Assembly (NCBI GenBank): GCA_022606425.2
Contig: JAHDVF020001359.1
Location: 496,001 to 560,000 of the forward strand
From: Lepidostoma basale
Lineage: Eukaryota > Arthropoda > Insecta > Trichoptera > Lepidostomatidae
DNA length: 64,000 bases
Reading direction: 5' to 3'
This document shows positions 22,895 through 33,587 of the stretch, one piece after another; position 1 is the first letter of the stretch, and each line of letters begins with the position of its first letter. The translations under genes and the position numbers were made by a program. The notes beneath the pieces are model-generated. The model was not told the origin of the DNA, searched no databases, and saw only the letters and a list, made by a program, of their open reading frames with translations.

Positions 22895-23283
22895 GAAGCA
22901 TCTTGATGTTTGGTGCGTACGCAGCTTGGTGCATAACCGAAAGAGATAAAACAAATATCGGAAACTTTTAAGGTGTGGTGCTACAGAAGAGTTTTAGGAA
23001 TTTCATGGAGAGACCACATCACGAACGACGATGTTCTTAGCAGAATTAAAGGAGGAAATTTGTCAAATCCATTTTAGAGCCGTGTGGGCCATGAGGGTCT
23101 CTTGCATGACATAATAGAGGGGATGCTTCAGGAAACAAATTATAGACGGCGCCCCCGTTGGGAATATCTGAAACAGATGTGCGAGGAGATGAACTCCGTC
23201 TCATATGATAATTTGAAGAGGACTGCAGAAGACCGAGCGCAGTGGAAGACGAAACTAAAGATTTTGTTGCAAACCAATCCTTA
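22895..23283 (+). pseudogene. RTE-like LINE remnant (family C/other)
   Basis: Codons near 22970-23050 read WCYRRVLGISWRDHITNDDV, a typical post-RT block. The open frame 23084-23284 reads VGHEGLLHDIIEGMLQ, 'RRRPRWEYLKQMCEEM' and 'AEDRAQWKTKLKIL', then a stop. An in-frame stop at about 23075 interrupts the link. There is no RT domain. Confidence 0.75.
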
Positions 23284-23374
23284 GAATTGAAACTGCGAAA
23301 AAGAAATCATTATTCTTTAAAATGAAGTTTACGCAGGGAAAATTATATTGTGGATTATACCATAAGAAAGATTG
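23284..23374. other. Short spacer
   Basis: AT-rich, nothing recognised. Confidence 0.4.
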
Positions 23375-23592
23375 AGTCTTTTACCGCCCCCTTCGGCTGA
23401 TATTAATGGGTAAAATAGAGGGACGTCGGGGAGTTGGTAGAAGGCAGTTGCCCTGGCTGCGAAATATAAACGAAAGGGCAGGACTAAGCAGAGTTAAGAA
23501 CCTGTTCCAAGCGGTGCAGGACAGAGATGCCTTCGTTGTAGTGATCGCCTACGTTGGGGGGACCTGACACGACACCGGAAGAAGAAGATTAT
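23375..23592 (+). pseudogene. RTE-like LINE family C, 3' terminus
   Basis: Reads MGKIEGRRGVGRRQLPWLRN, then 'INERAGLSRVKNLFQAVQDR', and ends 'VVVIAYVGGT' followed by a (GAAGAA)n tail at about 23580. The same terminus, with VVIANVGGTWHGT and the GAA tail, occurs at 41335-41415. Short open frame, 5'-truncated. Confidence 0.8.
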
Positions 23593-24377
23593 ACAATGAT
23601 TTTTTTCACTGATATGAATTTAACTTTATAGATATAAGACATCATACCTTCGCTATATAAATAAGTACATTTAATTTTCTACGATGATGAAAGTATAATA
23701 TATTGGAATTGGGCTTATCTGGATCGAGTAAATATGATTAAGTGTTTAGTTCAAGTTACTTTTTATGTAAGACTATAAAACTGATAATCTATTAATTTGT
23801 TTAAGTCTGCAGATAAAGCCTTATAAACACAATAAATTACGTAGAATTTCAATGAATCAAAACCTGATTCGTATAATTATATTTATCTCGCCAAGTTCCG
23901 AGAAGATATTGTACACGAATATGAAATAAGTCATTGATTGGTATATTCTCGTATATATTTAAATTCTACTTGACAATAATGTTTAAAGACTAAATTAACA
24001 AATAAATTAAAATTTGAACGCTGGAATTAAAACAGCTTAACATGTATAATACATAGTTTTTGGATCGTATAAAACAGTTCACTTTGAATTCCCAATATTC
24101 CAAACGATTTTATCAATAACTTTATGGCCACTACCTTAATAAGTTATGCTTTACAGCCATATTGAATTTTGCATTTCTTAAATTGATTTTTATGATTGAA
24201 TATTAAGAAATAAATTGAATTTGTGTCCAGTTGAATAACACGATAAAAAAGTTAAAAAAATTCCTGTCAAAGTGTACAGCTGATAAATGCGTAATTTTTC
24301 TTATCGATTTCTTCACATTTTTTTCAGTTAAAGATATTTTAACATATTTCTTTTCTCAATAAAATATATTTCAACAA
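23593..24377. other. AT-rich sequence, nothing recognised
   Basis: No coding or repeat signature seen. Confidence 0.5.
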
Positions 24378-24482
24378 AAACAACAACAACAAACCATCAT
24401 GCCGTTTCTCCGCTGGGTTAGGCAGAGAGAATGGACCGCCACATTACTCTATCCTGACATACTCTCTAGCTTCCTCCACATC
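24378..24482 (-). pseudogene. RTE-like LINE family A tail
   Basis: (CAA)n at 24377-24393 is the reverse complement of the GTT tail seen at 820-841. It is followed by CATCATGCCGTTTCTCCGCT and GGCAGAGAGAATGGACCGCC, matching the family A closing codons. Confidence 0.75.
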
Positions 24483-24689
24483 TCATTTATTGATTATGAA
24501 ATTACAAATTTTACTTCAGAAACAAGTTTGTACATAAAAAGGCTTACATTACTCTACAGTACTGAAAAATCAGTGATTTTCAAAGATTTCAAAGATTTCC
24601 TTATATTTTTTCGCAGCTCAACCGTGTATTCGTTTTAAAAAAAAACAATTGAGCTGAGCTGCTTTCCTCTTTCTCTTCAAACCATGATA

Positions 24690-25060
24690 GCGTAGGTCAC
24701 GGTACTGGTCGCGTCTTCATCTCGGTTTGTTCGGATAAACGACGTTCTACTGTACTCGCAAACTTTGAAGTAATATATTTAAGCATAAATCCATCAAATA
24801 GAAAACTTTTAGAGTATACTTAATTGGATATGTTTACACCTTAATCGTATGTACATTCGTATTAGCGTTTGAAGTTCGAATTTCCGACCGAAAAATGAGC
24901 CGGACGGGGGTGGGGGCGGGGAGGATAAGGATCGGGGCCGCGGGCCGGGCCTAACCAGACAGGCGAGTGACACGTGCCGTTGTTTTGAATATTGTTTCCG
25001 AAAACTCTCCGCCACTGTCGAAACTCCTGACAGGAAAGATAACACAACTAGAAACATTGC
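24690..25060. other. GC-rich island with G-run cluster
   Basis: 24895-24970 is the most G-rich stretch in the window. GGGGG, GGGGG and GGGG lie within 16 bases (24906-24921) and a fourth run at 24934-24937, giving G-quadruplex potential on the plus strand. No exon recognised. The minus-strand frame over it is proline/arginine-rich low-complexity sequence. Confidence 0.5.
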
Positions 25061-25139
25061 CCTTAGTACCTAATACCTTTTTTCAAAAACATGACCTGAA
25101 ATATTTATGTTTATCGTAACCATCATTGTAAGAATTTAA

Positions 25140-25292
25140 AGCGTCTTTCGTGACAGAGTGGTAAAAGCTTTGACCCGGGTTCGATTCCCGGCGATGGCAG
25201 TTTGATTGTCACATTGTCATTGTCTTCTGTTGTAGAATTCACACGACAATAAAATGGCGATAGTTTCCTATCACATATCATGAGAATCAATA
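25140..25292 (+). repeat. tRNA-derived SINE, copy 3 (3'-truncated)
   Basis: The head keeps GGGTTCGATTCCCGGCGATG. The body includes GTTTGATTGTCACATTGTC, TAGAATTCACACGACAATAA and AATGGCGATAG, but the SINE stops near 25290 without the (AAT)n tail. Confidence 0.85.
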
Positions 25293-25579
25293 TAAAAGCG
25301 TATAAAAAAATGTATACAGTAATTGGATTAATACGATCTGTTATATGAAAAAAAACGCAACTACAAAAGCGCGATTTTTGCACAAACGTTCTTCGGATTA
25401 TTTGAGCACAATAATAAAAAAAACATTTTCTCTGCAGATATAACAAATAAAATAAAAGTTAAATCACAATGAGTATCCAGAAATATTTAAAATAACTAAA
25501 TTCACACAGAACAATCCATCCCCCCTCCTAACCCGTAGAGGTTATTTTACATAAATACGAGTATTTAAATAGAATTTAT

Positions 25580-25705
25580 TGTTTCTTGAACAATGATGTA
25601 AAATTCCTTATTAAATATTTTATTTTAATGTAAACGTTTGTCTTCTAGGAGTTTTATTATATTTGAGATGGAATGACATGTTTATCCTTCTAAGGTTTTA
25701 TCAAA
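25580..25705 (-). repeat. Penelope-like repeat, family A
   Basis: On the plus strand: TTGTTTCTTGAACAATGATG, TAAACGTTTGTCTTCTAGGA, GGAATGACATGTTTATCCTT, then CTAAGGTTTTATCAAATG. The family core is read on the minus strand. GAAAC has become TAAAC. Confidence 0.7.
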
Positions 25706-25868
25706 TGACATTTGACACTCTATCATATACAGATTTGCCACACATTCGTCTTAGAGATCTCATTTCTACTACATTTATTCTACTTTCATCCTTCTTTTGC
25801 CAGTTCCATGCTTCACTTCCATACATAAGGGTTGGCACAAGAACACCATTATGCACTGCCATTTTTTT
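25706..25868 (-). pseudogene. RTE-like LINE family A, internal piece
   Basis: On the minus strand it encodes the 'EVEMRSLRRMC' and 'KKDESRINVVE' blocks aligned to 4349-4450 of the reference copy, plus upstream codons for 'GVLVPTLMYGSEAWNWQK', where YGSEAW is the RTE-type signature. About 160 bp. Confidence 0.75.
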
Positions 25869-28800
25869 ATTTTATTGTACGTATACGAGTATATATAATA
25901 TCATACTAAATGTAATACTGAATCAAGGACTCTCATGTTTAAAAGATTAATTCACCACGTGGATTGACATATTTATTTTAACTGAAGGATTGAGAGGGAA
26001 ACCATTTTTTTCAAGAAACCTTGGTCCGTAATAAATCAGGATCGAGGTGATAGACAGCGAACAGGTAATACAAACGTCCATGTACCGGTCCAACCGACAA
26101 CTAATGAGAAGCAATACTCCCATTCAATTCGATTAATGTCTCTGAATTCTATTAATTCAACAATAATAGATCCAGTTAACGAGAACATTAGTTTACAAGT
26201 AAATCTGTTGAACAGATTTTGCTCGTTAATTGAAGGTACGGGAACATCCACAGTGAAAAGGACTTAACCAGAAATTTCGATTGAAGGCCTCTGTTAAATT
26301 TGCATGAAATATGGGAAAGATGAAATTATGTATTTATTTTACAAATGATTTAGACCTTCATCGAAGACGAAAAAGCGTTATTTGTAAAACGTGTAAACTT
26401 TATTCTATAAGCAATGATAAAAAATATAAGTAATATGATTAATCTTGCTTATAGAAAATTAAGTACCTAATATAAAAAGGTTTCAATCTCAAAAAGAATT
26501 TTACGGATAACCAATACCTACGCACAAGTTCACTGTTATGTTTTTTTTCACGATGATAACTTTATCACAAGACAAAGGAAAATTCATCACGAAAAATGAA
26601 CCCTTTTAATTAATATAATGGGCCAAAAGGAATCACCCTTCATTCCCAGAGGCCTTCCTTTGTTTCTTTGTAATGATCCGACCGCAGTTTAATAAGAAAG
26701 ATAACTTGGAATCATTCCTTTAACTTATTACTCTTTCTGTAAAAAAGAAACTTTAGCACAAATCGGCGAGAAAGTTTAAAAGAACAAGATATAACAGCTG
26801 ACGGGAATTAAGTCTGATTCGTCTTTTGTGAACGGCAGAGGCAGCCCGTGAAAACAGTTTAACGTTTCAGTGGAAAATTTAGATTCAGTTTGGAGTGCTT
26901 AGCTTTTCCATCGCTAGCAATTTGTTTCAGTCAAGGTTTACAATTTGTTTAGGTGTACCTTTTCGGTTGGTACTGAATTTATAAATCTTAATACTTTTTT
27001 GTATACTACAGTAGTAACAGTATTTTTTTTAAATATATATTAGAAACACAAATAATCTAAAATTGTAAAACTTTTTCGCTTTAAAAAAAGTGCAATAAAA
27101 ATATTTTTTATAAATCTTAAAGTACAATAGTTTGGAAATAAAATTCTTTTCTGAGTTCAAATAAAGACGTTTGTTATCTATTTAAAACAAATTTTATTCA
27201 TCATTTGTTAACATTGTAATTAAAATACCGATATCAAAAATTATATCATAACTATGATATACTCGTATATATTTTTTATATAACTCAGAAGCAATAGTAT
27301 GAAAATTTACGAGCCGTGATTTGTAAGACCTGTCAAGGATTCGGAGAAGGAGTGACAACTCGGAAATTTGTAGGAATACTTTTTCTATAAATATGCAAAT
27401 AGTGTTCCTTCGAAAATGAATGTCAAGTGGGGAGAACAAATTACACCTCTTGGTTTATCTTCTCTAGAAAAATTCTAGAATTTGAAAAATAAGCCCTAAT
27501 GTTTGAAGCTTTATATTCGTTAGTGCCAACATATATATCACGGATGAAAGTTTATATGTATGTACACACATACATATACGTACATCAGTTGTTCTTCTTA
27601 CACTAAGTCCTTGCGGTCCGCGTTGCATCCGGTCATGTATCTTGGAAAAAACTTTGGAACATCCAGAACCCCTTTCACGAAGTAGCAATCTACTAACTGT
27701 CCACTTGGATTGGACGGTTTTTCGAACAAACTCGTTTTTTATCCGATGAGGTCGCTCAAAAAATCGGTAGACTTTGAATGAACCGGTCGTGTGTCAGCGT
27801 GTCAGCTCGTCTTGGAGAAGCGGACTATAGAGGCACCTGATGCTCTCATACTAATAATGATTATTTAGTTCACCGGGGTCAGTCAATGTGTATCCCTCAA
27901 AATAACTAACCCTAAAATGACTACGTTGGACAGCAATATTATCTAATATAATCTCTGTAAAATCTCTAAATATAATCTCTGTTTTAAACTTCGATTAACA
28001 TGTTTGAGTAAAAATTATGTTTGGCCGTAACTTACATAAAACTGCGGTCAGCTGAAATGCAAAATAATTAGCAATAAAAAAGTGAAAAGCATTATATCAT
28101 GCGATTAACGTTATCTGCCAGAAACACACCGCAAAACGTTTTGAAAATTTATGTGCTAAATATACATTTTTATAAAGTTTTACGAACATTGAACATGTTT
28201 TTAGACTTGCTGGTCATATTCGTATTTTGTTATTCTAAAAATAAATTAATATAAATATTATATGAACAGCAAACCTACAGATGTCTATCATGTTATACCA
28301 GCTGTATTTAAAGCATTCTGTCGGAATATATTTTTTTAAATAAACTTTTTTTATGGGTATGTGAAATTTCCAATTAAGCACGGCTGAAGTATGTTATAAG
28401 TTTGTCAGATTTTTTGCAATCAAAACGAGATATCTGAATTTTCAACGATCAAAAAGTTTTTAAACTACCTCAGACGTTAAAAAAAAATTGCGTTTTATAT
28501 TTGACAAAGTTTATTTGATTTCAATGTTGATTATTTATCAATATATCAAGCGTAACACAGTAAACAAAGCCCTTTTAGAAACTCGCTTAATTTTAATGTT
28601 GAAGGCGTCTCCATCGAGTTTTACAACTTTGCTCAAGTAGGTATTTGAATATTTGCCAAATAGATAATAATATCAGAAAGTAAAAGGATTTGACTATGAT
28701 CGATCACACGATCCCACGCTAAGGATTCAAGAAGTCTGCAAGACCATCCTTTTTAATCATCGATTTAGCTTTTTCATATTTTACTAGGGGGCAGCCTCTT

Positions 28801-28889
28801 GCACGGACGCGTGTGTATCAATCGGTTTAAAATTGACTATTTTAAACTTTTTACTACTTTACTGTAACTACCATATTCTGTTTCAAAAA
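25869..28889. other. Unassigned intergenic sequence
   Basis: No gene or mobile element recognised. 26560-26900 and 27590-27840 are somewhat less AT-rich and non-repetitive by eye. Octamers TACGAGTA/TACTCGTA occur at 25884 and 27260. Confidence 0.4.
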
Positions 28890-28990
28890 AAAAAATTACA
28901 TCTTCGTCTCTATTGAGATACAATTAATCCTTAAAAAATGATTAACCCGCAATGGGTAAAATCAAGTATTTGTATACATTCAAAAAACAA
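28890..28990 (+). repeat. Dispersed repeat shared with 57790-57935
   Basis: ACATCTTCGTCTCTATTGAG, ATACAATTAATCCTTA and AATGGGTAAAATC..GTATTTGTATACATTCAAAA recur in reverse orientation at 57790-57935. No coding potential; the family is not recognised. Confidence 0.6.
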
Positions 28991-30477
28991 ATGGAATAAA
29001 AAAGTTGTTTAAATTAAATTGTAAATATACTAGTAAGCGTTTAAATGAAATCATAAATTTTTATTTTGATAAGCTCCGGTGATTTTTGTGAAAATGCGGT
29101 AATATACAAAATTCATTATTATCATGTAACCATTTAACCTCAGCTGGTCGTGGCATTCCATTAATAAAATAAATTATGTGTTGCGCGGATTAAAATAGCG
29201 TTATTAAGTCAGCAAGTTGTTAATTATGAGAAATTCACCTCCCACTTAATAAGGCCCAATGGGATTACAGTCCTCGGGGAAAATATGCCACCGTACTTTT
29301 AAAATAGAATGTTAGGGATTTGAAATTGCCTCATCATATTTCATACAAAATATTAAATATTATTACGTGGAATAAATTTTAATTCCACCCTATGCGTAAG
29401 GCACTTCTCGTAACTATGAGAGATAAATCTTTTCCTGAATCGTAAACTTAGAATTAGAGCTAATATTTGAATCAATACAAATAATATTAAAATATAAAAA
29501 AATTAATAAAGGGCTCACCTGTCTTTTGTACAAAAACTTTTTTGTAAATACATATTGAAAATGTTCATTATATTATACGGTGTAACTGACATTACTTATT
29601 GTTGAAATGTGGAGCAAACATAATCAAATATATTTTAATTTTTCTGCAATTCTCGTAAAGTATGTTGCACTATGATAAATTACTAACAAATGTGACGACA
29701 GTGTAAAACATGCCTCCTTTTGCAATTTAAGCCGCTATCATGTTTCACTTTGTATAATCTGGCATTTTTTCACGATGGTTCTGAAAGGAAACCGGAATAA
29801 TATATAATTCAATGGCTTTTCTCCGTTGTCCTGATTTTAAGTGCTTAAACGAAGCTTTTCAATTAAAGCTGGCTACACAGTCGGAAGGAAGTGGGCAAGT
29901 CCCGCGGGAGTTTTTTGTACAATTGGCGGCACGATAAAAAAAGCTCCGGAAACATAATTTCCTAAAGCAGGTCACGGAAAAGTGTCCTTTCTTAAAAAAC
30001 GAAAAGCTCTCGAGACATAAAACATTTAAACGAATAAATTTATCCGTTATTCTTAATGGTTTATCTTAAGGAAGCTATTATTTAAACGGTTCTGCTTCGA
30101 TGACAATAAATAAAGAGAAAAAAAAAACATCGTTTCGGGAATAGGAGCGTTGCCGTGAACGAAGTGTTATGCTAATTTATCGATTATTGTATATATTTAA
30201 GATATTCCTTGCTACATAGAATCAAACACACGCTTTCAAAGATGAAATTATTCCCTCTAAATATGAAAACTGTCAACCCTTTGATATAAAAATGATAAAT
30301 AATTTTATCTTATAATATATATCGAATAATATAAAATTTATTGAAAATGTGGTGTATTAAATATACGAGAGTATGGAAGAAAAAATCAAATTTTTAGTTT
30401 AATTCTTGCGTAACGTGAAGCTTTGTTTCTAAAAATATTGTGCAGATCTGATACTAACTATTATATAATCGCATAAA
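28991..30477. other. Unassigned intergenic sequence
   Basis: 29200-29310 and 29690-30130 are less AT-rich and lack recognised repeats, so they are candidate conserved non-coding DNA. No exon seen. Confidence 0.35.
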
Positions 30478-30544
30478 TACGAGGACGGTTTGACAAGTCA
30501 GTGACTTTTTGCATAAAACGTATATTTTTCGGCAAAAAAGCGTT

Positions 30545-31614
30545 TTATTTCTCAACATAGTCTCCTTTTAGCTCCATACATTTTGTCCAGCGTTTTCCCA
30601 GTATTTTTATTGGTTTCCCAATATTCTTTCCAAAAAATTGGTTTTCTCAAGGCCCTCAAAATAGGCGCTTGTTGCAGTGATGACTTCTTCGTTCGACCCA
30701 AACCTCTTACCGCCCAGACATTTCTTCAGGTTTGAAAACAGGAAATAGTCACAGGGGGCTAAATCTAGAGAATATGCCGGATGGGGTAGCAGTGCGTAGC
30801 CCAATTTATGGATTTTTGCCATGGCGAATGCACACGTGTGCACCCCTGCATTGTCTTGATGGAAGAGCACTTTTTTCTTCGTCAAAATGCGGTCATTTCT
30901 GCTTCAAATCAATATCGAATATGTCCAAAAGCTCTGAGTAATATTCGCCGGTGATCTTTTTACCCTTTTCAGGGTAATCGATGGGAATGACACCGCGTGC
31001 ATTCCCATCGATTACCCTGATATACAAAAGACTGTGACTATGACCTTGTTGGCCGACAGACCCACCTTGGCCTTCTTTGGTGCACGTTAACCCGGAGAAA
31101 CCAACTGTCTTGAATTTTCCTTAGTCTATGGTGTAGTATGATGGATCCATGTTTCGTCTACGATAATGAATCGGCGCAAAAACTCGTTCCGATTGCGTGT
31201 GAACATCGCCAAACACTCCTTTGAAGTGGTCACACGGTTGCGCATATGGTCGAGTGTGAGCAATCACGGCAGCCATCGCGCGGATAGCTTTTTCATGTTC
31301 AAATATTCATGTAAAATGTGATGTACCCACTCAGTTGAGATGTCTACAACCTCAGCCATCTCACGCACTTTCATTCTTCGATCGTCCAATACCATTTCTG
31401 GTGTGATGACCTCTTTTGGGCGACCTGAACGTTCGGCGTCTCTTGTGCTGGTACGACCACAATGGAACTCAGTAAGCTACTTCTTAACCATTAAAATTGA
31501 TGGTGCAGAGTCCACATAGTATTTATCTAGCCTTTCCTTGGTTTCGGTGATGGTTTTTTTTCGTAAAAAATAATTCTTAATCAGCACACGAAATTCGCTT
31601 TTTTCTATTTTCAT
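30545..31614 (-). pseudogene. mariner transposase, multiply disabled
   Basis: From an ATG at 31614 the protein begins with the mariner helix-turn-helix region (KIEKSEFRVLIKNYFLRKK, later GRTSTRDAERSGRPKEV). The first catalytic Asp is in VDETWIHH (near 31150-31130), the second in LFHQDNAGVHT (30850s) and the third in SLDLAPCDYFLFSN (30770-30730), so the D,D34D triad is still visible. At least four in-frame stops (for example after MVKK, after ARWLP and after TWIHHTTP) and frameshifts break it. The last part is readable as an open frame at 30607-30885 and, after a shift, 'KCMELKGDYVEK' closes near 30545. An inverted duplication at 30969-31020 disrupts the central segment. Dead copy. Confidence 0.9.
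30969..31020. repeat. Perfect 21-bp inverted duplication inside mariner
   Basis: The 21-base arm starting TCAGGGTAATCGATGGG (30969-30989) is exactly mirrored at 31000-31020 with a 10-base spacer. The 30969-30989 arm fits the ancestral coding order; the 31000-31020 arm appears inserted. Confidence 0.85.
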
Positions 31615-31789
31615 TACAATTCACGAGGTTCTTTGCTTTCAATGGCTGTCAAATACGAACAAAATGGCGCAGCCTTCTCAAAATTGTACAGTAGTCTATT
31701 CATAGATGGTTTTTTGACGGGAGCAGTGTTACATTTAATGTTACTCCGCGGGAAATTCAAAAAGTCACTGACTTATCAAACCACCCTCG

Positions 31790-32017
31790 TATCTTTCCAA
31801 TTCTTTATATAAAAAAAAGAATAAGTGAAACAATACGATATTACTATTTTTTATTTAGTTTGTTTTGTTTGTATTGAACTGCACATCGATTTTATGATAA
31901 GCCTTATTATATATCATCCAGGCATTTGGATAAAACAGAAAACAACATAATAAAACGTTTTATTGCACGTTCATAGGAATATAAAATATATAAATATATA
32001 AAATGTCCATTGTTTTG
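31790..32017. other. AT-rich sequence, nothing recognised
   Basis: No feature seen. Confidence 0.4.
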
Positions 32018-32190
32018 GCCGAAACACTATGATACCTTAACATTTTAAAACAGTCTATATCACAATTATATTTAATTTTACGCGACAGCTGTTTTATCAA
32101 CCTATGTTGACATCATCAGGCATCATCACCTGATGATGTCAACATTGGGTGATGAAACAGCTGTCGCGTAAAATTAAATATAATTGTGAT
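32018..32190. repeat. Penelope-like hammerhead fold-back, family B
   Basis: GGCCGAAACACTATGATACC (from 32018) is followed by two arms of about 62 bp (32059-32120 and 32129-32190) in inverted orientation around an 8-base centre. Each arm carries ACGCGACAGCTG and the block GTTGACATCATCAGG or its mirror. The right arm on the plus strand reads as a hammerhead-like core; see the RNA entry at 32126. Confidence 0.75.
32126..32168 (+). ncRNA. Hammerhead-like ribozyme motif, family B
   Basis: CTGATGA (32130-32136) is the canonical core strand. It is followed by one extra T, a degenerate stem II (GTCAAC with GGTGAT, 32138-32153), then GAAAC (32154-32158). Stem III is the palindrome ACAGCTGT (32157-32164) and the predicted cleavage base is C at 32165. 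Stem I is weak. The structure matches the minimal hammerheads known from Penelope-like elements, which probably act as dimers. Activity is not established. Confidence 0.6.
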
Positions 32191-32392
32191 ACAAATAACA
32201 AAGTTTATTTTTTAAAACAGTTTTGAAATATAAAATGTAAGAAATAAAACAATAAAAAATAATTTTACATTTAAATAACTCTTAGTTACATATAATTTCT
32301 TCCGTGAGAAACCACGAAAACATTTAGAAAAAAAAAAAAAAAATTAAGCATACCGTCAATTAATATGCCCTATATATACGATGTGGTGTAAC
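32191..32392. other. AT-rich spacer with A-run
   Basis: An (A)n tract lies at about 32328-32341. No feature recognised. Confidence 0.4.
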
Positions 32393-32895
32393 TACATATT
32401 TCTGCATGAGCGAGTATGATGGCTATCCGTGGCTGTATCCTACTGCATTCCTCTTGGAAATGCTGGGAAATTATAGTCTACAGATAAGAAAGGATGGGTT
32501 CACACTTATCCATTTCTTTAGACTTATCTTGAAAATTCCGTCATCTTGGAGGGTATCCATCTTTATGTTCCGGATGGTTATCTTCGACAGCGTCAGTACA
32601 GACAGTTTTATCTCCCAATATGCAGAACCAACCTGCCTCTGGTCATAGCGGTGAGGAGAGCAATCAAACTGCTGAACATGATTGCTTCGGAGATCGACGT
32701 CTTACATATTACTGAAAGAACTTTCAGAAGACAAATATTCTTGACTTTAGAATGTATCATGTATTCCTAATGTCGAACAATCTATCATGCGTTTCTGGTG
32801 TTTTAAATTTTACCCATTCTCAGTAGGTGCTTTTAACTATAATTTTTATTTGCAATATTTGTAATATTAAAAAAATAAACTGATTTGATATGATT
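32393..32895 (+). pseudogene. Jockey-like LINE, 3' end, decayed
   Basis: Reads YDGYPWLYPTAFLLEMLGN (open frame 32406-32648), then HFFRLI, and in a second frame (32546-32770) PDGYLRQRQYRQFYLP, ICRTNLPLV, RRAIKLLNMIASEIDV. The same protein end is found at 35550-36850 and 47458-47960. It is the C-terminal region after the reverse transcriptase of a Jockey-type element. The 3' end near 32870-32895 is AATAAACTGATTTGATATGA. A frameshift near 32540 splits it. Confidence 0.8.
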
Positions 32896-32929
32896 TGAAA
32901 AAAGCACTTTGCATTAGAAAACTGAGGTA

Positions 32930-33020
32930 AAGGAGGCGTGCTGGAAGACCAATTCCTGTAATAGTGGGGACAGGACATCTGCGTAGAAAATTGTTATAGA
33001 ATAGTGCAGGATAGATATAT
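32930..33020 (+). pseudogene. LINE scrap
   Basis: GGAGGCGTGCTGGAAGACC gives a RRRAGRPIPVI-like basic stretch, followed by 'LRRKLL'. Probably a few dozen codons of an RTE-type C-terminus. Confidence 0.35.
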
Positions 33021-33324
33021 TTATTAGGGCTGAAGCATTATGAGTTAATTAATGCAATAATACTATAAAGTTTACCTTTACTCATTACAAGCTCAGAGAA
33101 GAAAATTGAATTTATTATCTTATCTTAACGAAAGATGTTAAATCTTATCTATCGAACAAATATTCAATATACAATGCGTAAAATGGAATATTACCGCGAT
33201 GTGTAAAAGTCAATTGATCAGGTAAATAAGGTTATCTGAATCTGGTGAAGATAATGCGTTACTGTTTAATGTAGTATGTAGTACTCTAATTAATGTAATA
33301 AATATTAAATAGTCGGTTGTTTTA
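33021..33324. other. AT-rich sequence, nothing recognised
   Basis: No feature seen. Confidence 0.45.
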
Positions 33325-33545
33325 GGCCGAAAAACTATGATACTTCAACATTATAGACTGTTCAATTATAAAACTTTATTTTTATGTACCACAATTTTAT
33401 TTTTTATTTTTCGCGAGAGCTGTTTCGTCAACCTATGTTGACAACATCAAGTGTTACAAAAATATTATTGTAACACCTGATAATGTTAACATAGGTTGAC
33501 GAAAAGCTGTCGCGAAAAATAAAAATAAAATTGTGATTCATAAAA
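33325..33545. repeat. Penelope-like hammerhead fold-back, family B
   Basis: It starts with the same block as 32018 (GGCCGAAAAACTATGATAC). The arms run about 33384-33457 and 33470-33543. The right arm contains CTGATAA (33477-33483), an extra T, stem II GTTAAC/GTTGAC with loop ATAG, then GAAAAGCTGTCGCG. The left arm on the minus strand keeps GAAACAGCTCTCGCG but has TTGATGT for the core. The two arms have therefore decayed differently since they arose. Confidence 0.75.
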
Positions 33546-33587
33546 ACGCAGTTTTTTTAATTTAACAATTTGTAATATTTGTGTTCA

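Larger units (their letters stand above)
30480..31789 (-). mobile_element. mariner-family DNA transposon (1310 bp)
   Basis: The terminal inverted repeats are about 32 bp (30480-30511 and 31758-31789), share AAGTCAGTGACTTTTTG and match at 29 of 32 positions. TA dinucleotides flank both ends (30478-30479, 31790-31791) as the target-site duplication. The length is typical of an autonomous mariner. The minus strand carries the broken transposase. Confidence 0.92.
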
